From Streptococcus sp. A12 (GTDB lineage: Bacteria; Bacillota; Bacilli; Lactobacillales; Streptococcaceae): 24,723 nt of DNA. The position numbers and the translations under genes are program-made. The notes beneath the pieces are model-generated. The model was not told where the DNA came from and searched no databases. It saw nothing but the letters and a program-made list of their open reading frames with translations. Below are positions 1 through 5,812 of this stretch, piece by piece. Position 1 is the stretch's first letter. The number at the start of each line of letters is the position of its first letter. Location: assembly GCF_905372335.1 (NCBI RefSeq), contig NZ_CAJPOU010000022.1, positions 1-24,723 on the forward strand, in the 5' to 3' direction.

Positions 1-45
1 ACTTTTACCAGCATAGCACGGGCAGAATATAGAAAGCGAGGATAG
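1..45 (+). CDS. 3' end of an island gene, possibly the primase upstream of the helicase (partial)
   Basis: Reading frame 1 is open from the window edge to a TAG at 43-45 and ends in the residues ARAEYRKRG. In satellite elements the gene before a P4-type helicase is often a primase-polymerase, but 14 residues cannot identify a family. The frame of the following helicase gene is open from position 17, so this tail and the helicase may have been one continuous reading frame that a single extra base (near the GG at 40-41) has split. Family unknown. Confidence 0.3.
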   Translation, partial: TFTSIARAEYRKRG

Positions 46-124
46 AGCCATAGAAAAAGAAGAACTAAAAAGCCTTGAAAGTGAGATCAATGAAGCGCGT
101 GACCAAGAGCGACCACCAAAAACA

Positions 125-1564
125 ATGAAGGAATTAGAAAATCTTATTTTTAAAGCTGGTGAAAAATGGCGGGCAGAACATACTGAAACTAAGGTAAACG
201 AGTCTACTGGGGACGTTAGCGAGAAAGTCGCCATGCCCCAAACCTTCACAGTTGCTAAAATACTAAGTGATATTGTCACGTTTACTTTTATCAGTAAGAG
301 CAATGTACCTGATTATAGCTTACTCTATATCTATGATTTAGACGAGGGTATCTATACCGCTAGTAATGATCTATTCAATCTTTTGTGTAAGACCTTTGAC
401 GTTAGAATTAAACCCAGAGAGTGGCCTCAGATTAAGCTAATGGTCAGAACACTGACAAAGATACAAAAGCCCTTAGAAAGTGCTGATCTTATACCCGTGA
501 ATAACGGGATTATTAACTTGAAAACAAAGGAACTACTCCCGTTTAGTCCTAAATATGTAATTACAAGTAAGATAAGCACGGCTTACCACGCGCCTAAACA
601 AGTCCCGGCAGATAGGGAAGGAAAAACCTTTGATGATTGGCTGAACTCAATCGCCTGTAACGATAGGGAGTTAGTAACACTGTTTTGGCAGATTATCCTA
701 GAGGCCATCAATCCCAATCATACACGGAATAAGTTTGCTATCTTCTACGGGGACGGTAACAATGGTAAGGGAACATTTCAGCGCTTCCTTATCAATCTGA
801 TAGGAGAAAGCAATATTTCAGCCCTAAAGCCTGCTCAGTTTGCTGAAAAGCACAACCTTGAAACTTTGGTAGGTAAAGTTTGCAATATTGGAGATGAAGC
901 GCCTAACGAATACTTGAAAAATCCGTCTGATCTTATGAGTATCACCAGCGGTGATACCGTTCTAGTAAATCCCAAAGGTCGCCCAGCTTTTGAAGCTACT
1001 TTTAAGCTATTCAATATCTTTTCGGGAAACTATATCCCCAATGGTGGTAATAAGACAAAAGGCTGGTACCGTAGAATTATGATCGTACCTTTTAACGCTG
1101 ACTTTAATGGGGAACAGGAAAAACCTTGGATAAAAAACGAGTTTTTAGCAAACAAGGAAGTCCTAGAATATGCTCTATATAAAGCTATCAATCAAGAGCC
1201 ATTTACTCACTTTATCGAACCCCAAGTAGTCAAAGGCTTGTTAGAAGAATACCAAGAGGATAACGACTACTTGCTTTCATGGGTTAAGCATGAATACATG
1301 GAAAAAGGTTGGCATGAATTGGACGTAGTACCTGTTTTTATACTGACAAGATCGTTAAAACATTATGCCGAAGATATGGGAATACCTAAACCTAACGTTT
1401 ACGGGGCTGGAAAAGACACTATCAGACACTTACAACAGCTAACACCTTATCGATACAAACTTAAAAGGGCGCGTGTTAAGATTGAAGATTATGACAAATT
1501 GGATCCATTAGAGTTTGAAAGAACAAAACTAGCTAAAACTAATCACGCTGTCGTTAAAGACTAA
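125..1564 (+). CDS. Phage/plasmid P4-family primase-helicase (island replication initiator)
   Basis: This is a superfamily 3 DNA helicase of the D5/P4 type used by phages and phage-inducible islands to melt and unwind their own origin. An N-terminal D5_N-like part contains NNGIINLKTKELLPFSP (about residues 126-142). The motor domain has Walker A GDGNNGKGT (209-217), Walker B NIGDE (254-258), motif C around FNIFSGNYIP (296-305) and a likely arginine finger in GWYRR (313-317). The listed ATG at 125 has no convincing ribosome site, and its frame stays open back to position 17 through charged, protein-like sequence ending in ERPPKT. The true start is therefore probably upstream, or the gene is joined to the preceding frame. 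The iteron array begins four bases after the stop, which suits a self-origin initiator. The family call is firm; the start is not. Confidence 0.9.
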   Translation: MKELENLIFKAGEKWRAEHTETKVNESTGDVSEKVAMPQTFTVAKILSDIVTFTFISKSNVPDYSLLYIYDLDEGIYTASNDLFNLLCKTFDVRIKPREWPQIKLMVRTLTKIQKPLESADLIPVNNGIINLKTKELLPFSPKYVITSKISTAYHAPKQVPADREGKTFDDWLNSIACNDRELVTLFWQIILEAINPNHTRNKFAIFYGDGNNGKGTFQRFLINLIGESNISALKPAQFAEKHNLETLVGKVCNIGDEAPNEYLKNPSDLMSITSGDTVLVNPKGRPAFEATFKLFNIFSGNYIPNGGNKTKGWYRRIMIVPFNADFNGEQEKPWIKNEFLANKEVLEYALYKAINQEPFTHFIEPQVVKGLLEEYQEDNDYLLSWVKHEYMEKGWHELDVVPVFILTRSLKHYAEDMGIPKPNVYGAGKDTIRHLQQLTPYRYKLKRARVKIEDYDKLDPLEFERTKLAKTNHAVVKD

Positions 1565-1567
1565 AAT

Positions 1568-1875
1568 GTTACCTTCTTTTTATGCCATAAACCCTTGGTA
1601 TATCTGGATTTTTACCCCAAAATGTTACCTTCTTGTTACCTTGTTTAGAAAGAAGGTAACGTAGTTGAGCCCTTGATATGACTGACTTTTTTAGAAAAAT
1701 GTTACCTTGTTACCTTCTTTTTAAAAACAAGAATGTAAATGAAATAGATATATTTTATATATAAGGGTAAGGAGTTCAAAAGAAGGTAACATGGTAACAA
1801 AACGGTCTAAACCATTGTGGCAGTAAGGCTGAACTATGTTACCTAGAAGGTAACAAAATCACCGAAGAAGGTAAC
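1568..1875. other. Iteron-type replication origin of the island
   Basis: About eleven copies of GTTACCTT (often GTTACCTTCTT) lie in this 308-base stretch. Forward copies start at 1568, 1624, 1635, 1701, 1709 and 1838. Reverse copies (AGAAGGTAAC or shorter) end at 1660, 1790, 1798, 1854 and 1875. Two copies at 1624-1645 and two at 1701-1719 are back to back, and 1838-1854 forms a palindrome. Between the copies at 1709 and 1790 lies a very AT-rich core (about 1720-1765, including TATATTTTATATATAAG). Iterons on both sides of an AT-rich unwinding zone next to a P4-type rep gene is the known layout of staphylococcal island origins. No gene is visible here. The copies are seen directly; origin function is inferred. 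Confidence 0.8.
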
Positions 1876-1930
1876 AAATCTCAAAAATATTACATAATTT
1901 ACCTTAAACTAAGAAATGGAGAAAAACAAC

Positions 1931-2343
1931 ATGACATTAAAAACATTTTCAGATAAAGCAAAAACATTCACTTTTACTTACGAATTTAAAGATCAGGACA
2001 CTGCTCAAGTAGCAGGTCACGCGCTACTAGGATACATGACTGGGACATAGACTATTACAAGCAACCTGAGGAGGTTGAAGCATTTGAAGAACGTTACAAA
2101 CAGGAGCGCGTGGCTCAACTCAAAGAGTCAGAGGATTTTGAGAGCTTGCTGAATAAGGTCACAGACTACGAGCTGGAGCTATTAGACTATGCTGATCGCT
2201 TGCTTTCTGATAAGCCTATCCCTATGGACTCTATGACCGCTTTTGGTACGTTGGAAATGCTGGACGATGAAAGTATTAGCCTACTCCAAAAATTGGACGT
2301 AGAGGGCGAATATAAAGGCCTTGCTGATTATTCTGGTCAATAA
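1931..2343 (+). pseudogene. Small island gene broken by a one-base frameshift
   Basis: A start at 1931, with GGAG about ten bases upstream, opens a frame beginning MTLKTFSDKAKTF. It stops at TAG 2048-2050 after 39 codons. The next frame is open from 1990 and runs on without a break to TAA at 2341-2343, with good protein character (DWDIDYYKQPEEVEAFEERY, then an acidic tail). Joining the two around 2036-2050 by a -1 change restores one protein of about 136 residues. The internal GTG at 2110 has no ribosome site, so a separate 77-residue gene is unlikely. I see no XXXYYYZ slippery site at the junction, so loss of one base is more likely than programmed frameshifting. The product is strongly acidic in its second half. 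No family recognised; a sequencing error is possible. Confidence 0.65.
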
Positions 2344-2351
2344 AACACAGG

Positions 2352-2372
2352 AAGGGGAGCAATCCCCTTTTG
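2352..2372 (+). terminator. Intrinsic terminator after the frameshifted gene
   Basis: AAGGGGA (2352-2358) pairs perfectly with TCCCCTT (2363-2369) across a GCAA tetraloop and is followed by a short T run. It sits nine bases after the stop of the acidic island protein. Confidence 0.75.
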
Positions 2373-2424
2373 ACATTTAGGCAATAGATTTGGGTTTTCT
2401 ATATATAGGGGGTGTTTTGAACGA

Positions 2425-2943
2425 ATGGAAGTAATAAAATCAATAACCATAGAGACATTTATAAAGCCAATGAAAAATAAAAAACTAACTCATGGTATCG
2501 GTGAGTTAGACGGGGAAAGGCTAGAAATAAACCTAGATAATTTATTTGTCACTTTTGGGAAAAATCATTTTGATTTAGCAAGGCTGTCAGGAACTATGGG
2601 CGGTTATCGCTATTTCTTCCTTTGCCCTATGTGTGATAGGCGGTGCAGGAAGCTATATAAGAGGTCTTTATTTTATGGTTGTGGTTTATGCCAACAGGTA
2701 TATAAAGATACTCTAAACCGTAGCAAGACAGATTGCCAATACTATTGGGAGAGAGCCTTAAGAGAAGCCAGAAAAGTAGAACCAGGCTGGAACCCTAAAT
2801 GTGGTGGATACATGTTTGATAGTTTCCCCGAAAGGCCAAAGTATATGAGGCAGAAACGATATTATAAGCATTATCAAAAGTTTGTTAACTACACCAGAAA
2901 AGGGGATAGCTTTTGGCTGAATGGTTTGAGTTCTCTAAGGTAA
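2425..2943 (+). CDS. Island zinc-ribbon protein of unknown function
   Basis: A 172-residue basic protein. The middle carries CPMCDRRC and, about 20 residues later, CGLC, a spacing typical of a four-cysteine zinc ribbon, so nucleic-acid or protein binding is likely. The C-terminal third is rich in Tyr, Lys and Arg (RQKRYYKHYQKF), which supports nucleic-acid contact. A GGGGG ribosome-site-like run at 2408-2412 lies about twelve bases before the ATG. A TTGACA at 2370-2375 overlaps the preceding terminator, but its spacing to TATATA at 2402 is about 26, too long for a normal promoter. Similar small zinc-ribbon proteins occur in phage-like elements. I do not recognise a named family and assign no function. 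Confidence 0.7.
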   Translation: MEVIKSITIETFIKPMKNKKLTHGIGELDGERLEINLDNLFVTFGKNHFDLARLSGTMGGYRYFFLCPMCDRRCRKLYKRSLFYGCGLCQQVYKDTLNRSKTDCQYYWERALREARKVEPGWNPKCGGYMFDSFPERPKYMRQKRYYKHYQKFVNYTRKGDSFWLNGLSSLR

Positions 2944-3092
2944 TTTGTAGCGGTGTGCAATTTACCAAATAAACAAATACTACATATTAGACAGTTAAAA
3001 TGTTAAAAAAACTAGATATATCAAGGATTTAAGTAAGTAGAGCGTTCCAAAAAAAGGGTGAGGTAAGAGCAAAAAAATGTAAAGGTTTTGTC

Positions 3093-3176
3093 AAGGTTGC
3101 GTATTTAAAAATACTAAAAATAGGCTAAGGTCACATACTTAAAAATACTAAGGTCACATACTTAAAAATACTAAGG
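3093..3176. repeat. 23-bp tandem direct repeats
   Basis: Two exact copies of a 23-base unit (starting CTAAGGTCACATACTT and ending AAAAATA) lie head to tail at 3125-3147 and 3148-3170, followed by a partial CTAAGG at 3171-3176. A diverged copy lies upstream at about 3093-3115 and contains the dyad GTATTTAAAAATAC. Repeats like these usually bind a protein, such as an island repressor, a partition protein or a second origin factor. No partner gene is visible in the window. Confidence 0.8.
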
Positions 3177-3261
3177 TTTTATAAAGGTACAGGGCTATTT
3201 TCCTAGTGATAGAACCCCAAGGTTACCACAAGGTATAGCTACTTTTGTTCTCCTTTATTAT

Positions 3262-3290
3262 TTGAAAAAAAACACATTGTGAGTTATAAT
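3262..3290 (+). promoter_or_regulatory. Consensus promoter of the 3297 RNA
   Basis: TTGAAA (3262-3267) and TATAAT (3285-3290) are separated by 17 bases, a near-ideal housekeeping promoter. No ORF follows; the expected transcript begins near 3297. Confidence 0.75.
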
Positions 3291-3296
3291 TTAGTT

Positions 3297-3369
3297 AGTG
3301 AATAGAGGTTTTCCATCTCCCCTTGAAACAGTTCATTCTGCGGTAGGAGGTGGGACACCTTTATTTTTT
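3297..3369 (+). ncRNA. Candidate small RNA or attenuator with competing stems
   Basis: The transcript expected from the consensus promoter ends in a small terminator: AGGTG (3348-3352), loop GGA, CACCT (3356-3360), then a T-rich run. Upstream, CCATCTCC (3313-3320) can pair over eight bases (one G-U) with GGAGGTGG (3346-3353), which would destroy the terminator stem. This competing-stem layout resembles an attenuator. Read-through would run about 230 bases to the ArpU-like gene. It could be a free RNA of about 70 bases instead. No known RNA family recognised. Confidence 0.5.
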
Positions 3370-3594
3370 ATTAAGTTTTAAAATGTCTATCAATTCTTCA
3401 CCGTCTTTTATAATTGCGATGCTTAATCTGCTAGAACCATAGAACGGTAAGGTATTGAAGTTTTTCAATGGTGAGGTTTTGGTTAGGTAGTTGTAAAAAA
3501 TATGCCTGACAAATGGCAGGGTTATGTGTGTTGAACCACGAGCGAATAACGAGAAAATGATAAATTCTCATGCTGAACATGATGAAGTGATAAA

Positions 3595-3978
3595 ATGGAT
3601 TATAAAAATAACAATGACAAAGAACTAGCCAGAAATGTATTGAGTAAATACCGTTCATTTTGTAGAGTAGCTAGAGTTGACTTTCTAACAGGGAATCTAC
3701 TTGATGGTTGCGCAGATCAACAAAATAAGCTACAAAACATGGCTTTAATCGAGATAAACAAGATTAGAAAAGCTATTGAGGGTATTCCATTGGCAATGGA
3801 TAAAAGCATTCTAGAAATGAGTTATATCGAGCAAAAAAAGGTGTCTACTAGTGAACAGATGATTAGGCTCTCTATCTCCAGTAGTAACTATCATAGGCGA
3901 AAAGCTAGAGCATTACTAGAGTTTATAGAGCATTGGCAATCCATATCCCCCACTAAAAATAAACGGGGTGTATCTTAA
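3595..3978 (+). CDS. ArpU/RinA-like phage transcriptional regulator
   Basis: A 127-residue basic protein. Its second half (LEMSYIEQKKVSTSEQMIRLSISSS...YHRRKARALLEF) matches the sigma-region-4-like helix-turn-helix pattern of the ArpU family, which activates late genes in streptococcal phages and is often found near one end of phage-inducible islands. The N-terminal half contains the usual RNVLSKYRSFCRVA helix. Upstream stops in all nearby codons support the ATG at 3595; the ribosome site is weak (GAAG at 3583-3586). The stop codon lies inside the loop of the following terminator hairpin. Length is a little short of the usual 130-150 residues. Recognition rests on sequence pattern, not on a search. 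Confidence 0.7.
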   Translation: MDYKNNNDKELARNVLSKYRSFCRVARVDFLTGNLLDGCADQQNKLQNMALIEINKIRKAIEGIPLAMDKSILEMSYIEQKKVSTSEQMIRLSISSSNYHRRKARALLEFIEHWQSISPTKNKRGVS

Positions 3979-4003
3979 CCCACCACAAGGACGCACCCCT
4001 TTT
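3965..4003 (+). terminator. Terminator overlapping the ArpU-like gene end
   Basis: GGGGTG (3965-3970) can pair with CACCCC (3994-3999), with four T residues next. The loop is long (23 bases) and contains the stop codon, so the call is moderate. Confidence 0.45.
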
Positions 4004-4062
4004 CTGTGTGATATTTTCCCTTTTTGAACCCTTTAAAGTTATAGAAGAGTGTAGAAATAGCC

Positions 4063-4212
4063 CTAATCTAGATAAATTCTATCTAATTGAACGTTCAATA
4101 GTTCGATAGATTTTTCTAGTTTCAAAATTCTATCTTCTAGATCTTCAATATTGAGGCGTTCATCTAGTTTTAGTGCATTAAGTTTAATTTGTAAAATAAT
4201 ATCTTGAATCAT
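4063..4212 (-). CDS. Small coiled-coil protein, 49 residues
   Basis: On the minus strand an ATG at 4212-4210 opens 49 codons ending in TAG at 4065-4063. The product is an alternating Leu/Ile and charged heptad pattern (for example ERLNIEDLEDRILKLEKSIE), so almost the whole protein should form a coiled coil, probably a dimer or an adaptor. The preceding in-frame stop is near and no other start exists. The ribosome site is weak (AUAGG close to the ATG), which lowers confidence in expression. It is convergent with the ArpU-like gene and lies at the right end of the island. Function unknown. The heptad pattern over the full length argues against a chance frame. Confidence 0.6.
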   Translation of the reverse strand: MIQDIILQIKLNALKLDERLNIEDLEDRILKLEKSIELLNVQLDRIYLD

Positions 4213-4334
4213 AAGCCTATGATAACAAGAATTTGAAGATTATTTTTAAGGTTTATCTATTCTGCTAGTTTTTTCATCTATTCGGTATTTTTTCTTTATA
4301 TTCGAATAAGATTAGAGCTGTTTATGATAAAATA

Positions 4335-4343
4335 TGCTATAAT
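4335..4343 (+). promoter_or_regulatory. Extended -10 promoter of the 4350 RNA
   Basis: TGCTATAAT (4335-4343) is a perfect extended -10 element. No good -35 is present 17 bases upstream, as is usual for this promoter type. Predicted start of transcription near 4350. Confidence 0.6.
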
Positions 4344-4349
4344 ATAGCT

Positions 4350-4485
4350 AGGTGGTAGGACATCGAGCACCCACTTTTGGTGCGCGGTAGCCTACCACTT
4401 TTGTAAATAAAAAAGCACCGTGTGAGGGTGCTAGATCTTGCCTGCTGAACTCGTAAATGATTGATCCTTTTAGGGTCATTTTTTT
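4350..4485 (+). ncRNA. Candidate structured small RNA of the island end
   Basis: The predicted transcript opens with a nested hairpin: GTGGTAGG (4352-4359) pairs with CCTACCAC (4391-4398) around an inner stem GCACC (4367-4371)/GGTGC (4379-4383). A second hairpin is AGCACC (4414-4419)/GGTGCT (4427-4432). It ends at TGATCC (4462-4467)/GGGTCA (4473-4478) and seven T residues, a clear terminator. AGCACCC in the first hairpin (4366-4372) can also pair perfectly with GGGTGCT in the second (4426-4432), so two folds compete. No peptide ORF of note lies inside. The layout recalls Fst-type type I toxin-antitoxin loci, but no toxin peptide is seen. Confidence 0.5.
4403..4432 (-). terminator. Minus-strand intrinsic terminator inside the RNA locus
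   Basis: Read on the minus strand, AGCACC, a seven-base loop and GGTGCT are followed by TTTTTTATTT (4413-4404), a textbook terminator. It implies a transcript coming from the right and overlapping the plus-strand RNA. No clear promoter for it was found; the best candidate is TTCGTT-16-TATACC near 4520-4550. Confidence 0.6.
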
Positions 4486-4548
4486 GTGAACTTTTTTAGG
4501 AACTTTAGGGACTATTTAAGTGGGTATAATTGAATAGTGGATAGAACG

Positions 4549-4573
4549 AAAACGCCCATTTTATGGGGTTTTT
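4549..4573 (+). terminator. Hairpin terminator before the PLP-enzyme operon
   Basis: CCCAT (4555-4559), loop TTT and ATGGG (4563-4567), flanked by A and T runs (4549-4552 and 4569-4573). It may be the terminator of the chromosomal gene that stood here before the island inserted, or mark the island end. Confidence 0.5.
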
Positions 4574-4606
4574 GCGAATTAATTTCAACTATATTATGTG
4601 TTATGT

Positions 4607-4623
4607 TATAATTTGAAGCTATA
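4607..4623. promoter_or_regulatory. MET-box (MtaR/MetR operator)
   Basis: TATAATTTGAAGCTATA matches the streptococcal MET-box consensus TATAGTTTSAAACTATA at 15 of 17 positions. It is centred near -65 relative to the start expected from the promoter at 4666-4673, the standard site for a LysR-type activator. This predicts methionine-responsive activation of the PLP-enzyme operon. Confidence 0.7.
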
Positions 4624-4665
4624 TCTAGCTCTTGAAAAAGGAAAAACCGAATCATCTAAAGAAGT

Positions 4666-4673
4666 GATACAAT
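4666..4673 (+). promoter_or_regulatory. Extended -10 promoter of the PLP-enzyme operon
   Basis: TGATACAAT (4665-4673, TG plus one base plus TACAAT) lies 35 bases before the ATG. The -35 position (AACCGA, 4645-4650) is poor, consistent with activator dependence through the MET-box. A second candidate, TGTTATAAT (4604-4612), overlaps the MET-box. Confidence 0.5.
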
Positions 4674-4708
4674 AGAGACAATTGAATTTACGTCCATTGG
4701 AGGTTTGT

Positions 4709-5803
4709 ATGAGTCACAAAAAGAATATTAACACCATCCTAGCTCAAGCGGGAATCAAGTCGGATCCAGCAACAGGGGCTTTGATTACTCCGCTTCATTT
4801 TTCAACAACTTACCAGCATCCAGAGTTTGGTCAATCTACTGGTTTTGACTATATCCGTACCAAGAATCCGACTCGGGAAAACGCTGAAAAGACCTTGGCA
4901 GCTATTGAGAGTGCAGAGCATGCCTTGGTGACGAGCTCAGGTATGTCTGCCATTGTCTTAGCCTTTAGTATTTTTCCTGTTGGCAGTAAGGTTTTGGCAG
5001 TAAGAGATCTTTATGGAGGCTCTTTCCGTTGGTTCAACCAAATGGAACAAGAAGGACGCTTTTTCTTTACCTATGCAAATTCAGAAGAAGAGTTGGTAGA
5101 AGGATTGAATGGAGAGGTGGATATTCTCTATATTGAAACACCTACTAACCCACTCATGCTGGAGTTTGACATCCAGAAATTAGCTAAACTCGCTCATGAA
5201 AAAGGGGCAAAAGTGATTGTAGACAACACCTTCTATAGCCCTATCTACCAACGTCCAATTGAAGAAGGAGCAGATATCGTCCTTCACTCAGCGACCAAAT
5301 ATCTAGCGGGTCATAATGACGTTTTGGCTGGTGTTGTAGTGACTGATGATGAAGGTCTCTATGAGCAACTCTTTTATAACTTAAACACAACTGGAGCTGT
5401 TCTCTCTCCTTTTGACAGCTACCAATTGATCCGTGGGTTAAAAACCTTAGCCCTTCGAATGGAGCGCTCTACAGAAAATGCGAAGAAGGTAGTGGAATTC
5501 TTGAAGGGGCATCCAGCTGTTAAGGAAGTTTTGTATACCGGCAAGGGAGGCATGGTTTCCTTTAAAGTAAGCCACCAAGAAAAGATTCCAACCATTTTGA
5601 ACCACTTGCAAGTCTTTACCTTTGCAGAAAGCTTAGGTGGAGTGGAGAGTTTGATTACCTATCCAACTACACAGACCCACGCAGATATTCCTGCAGAGGT
5701 TCGTCATTCCTATGGGTTAACGGATGACTTGCTTCGCCTTTCCATCGGAATTGAAGATGCACGGGATTTGATTGAGGATTTAGAACAAGCATTGGATAGA
5801 TAG
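4709..5803 (+). CDS. Cystathionine gamma-synthase / beta-lyase family PLP enzyme (MetB/MetC type)
   Basis: A cytosolic pyridoxal-phosphate enzyme of the Cys/Met metabolism family, acting in trans-sulfuration between cysteine, cystathionine and homocysteine. The 364-residue length fits the family. Visible landmarks are YIRTKNPTR (49-57, phosphate and substrate binding), SSGMSA (76-81), ETPTNP (143-148), the PLP-nitrogen Asp in VDNTF (D172) and the Schiff-base lysine in SATKY (K197). The ATG at 4709 is preferred over a TTG 27 bases upstream because GGAGG (4699-4703) sits five bases before it. It is followed after nine bases by the MalY/PatB-type lyase, as in other streptococci, and lies behind a MET-box. 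Gamma-synthase and beta-lyase activity cannot be separated by eye, so no symbol is given. Confidence 0.9.
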   Translation: MSHKKNINTILAQAGIKSDPATGALITPLHFSTTYQHPEFGQSTGFDYIRTKNPTRENAEKTLAAIESAEHALVTSSGMSAIVLAFSIFPVGSKVLAVRDLYGGSFRWFNQMEQEGRFFFTYANSEEELVEGLNGEVDILYIETPTNPLMLEFDIQKLAKLAHEKGAKVIVDNTFYSPIYQRPIEEGADIVLHSATKYLAGHNDVLAGVVVTDDEGLYEQLFYNLNTTGAVLSPFDSYQLIRGLKTLALRMERSTENAKKVVEFLKGHPAVKEVLYTGKGGMVSFKVSHQEKIPTILNHLQVFTFAESLGGVESLITYPTTQTHADIPAEVRHSYGLTDDLLRLSIGIEDARDLIEDLEQALDR

Positions 5804-5812
5804 GAGTCCATC

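Larger units (their letters stand above)
2944..3594. other. Gene-free AT-rich island stretch with repeats and an RNA locus
   Basis: No coding sequence is supported here. The only plus-strand frame with a start is ten codons (MLKKLDISRI). The stretch holds 23-bp tandem repeats (3093-3176), a consensus promoter (3262-3290) and a short transcript candidate ending in a terminator (3297-3369). From 3370 to 3594 I see only weak inverted repeats, for example GAGAA/TTCTC at 3551-3571, before the ArpU-like gene. A minus-strand frame without a start codon covers 3361-3558. Confidence 0.6.
4213..4708. other. Gene-free stretch across the probable island/chromosome boundary
   Basis: No coding sequence is supported in about 500 bases. 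In order it holds an extended -10 promoter and a structured RNA candidate (4335-4485), a plus-strand hairpin terminator (4549-4573), and the MET-box and promoter of the downstream PLP-enzyme operon (4607-4673). The island's right attachment site should lie in this stretch, to the left of the MET-box. It cannot be placed without the left end. Confidence 0.55.

Noticed and set aside
2110..2343. Separate 77-residue gene starting at GTG 2110
   Set aside because: The frame continues upstream with protein-like sequence and the GTG lacks a ribosome site; it is better seen as the second half of a frameshifted gene.
2999..3126. Remnant of a LacI-like helix-turn-helix protein (LDISRI, stop, VSRAFQKKGEV)
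   Set aside because: The similarity is too short, a stop interrupts it, and the stretch runs into the tandem repeats.
3093..3176. CRISPR array
   Set aside because: The 23-bp units are directly adjacent without spacers and no cas genes are present.
3361..3558. Minus-strand frame reading protein-like at its end (KDGEELIDILKLNKK)
   Set aside because: It has no ATG or GTG; only a TTG at 3468 without ribosome site. It may be a gene remnant but cannot be supported as a gene.
3431..3658. 75-codon minus-strand frame
   Set aside because: It overlaps the start of the ArpU-like gene, has an unlikely composition and no ribosome site.
4344..4478. 43-codon minus-strand frame across the structured RNA locus
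   Set aside because: It simply follows the hairpin arms, has no ribosome site and is not toxin-like.
4682..4708. N-terminal extension of the PLP enzyme from a TTG start
   Set aside because: The ribosome site GGAGG is placed for the ATG at 4709, and the nine added codons include that site.
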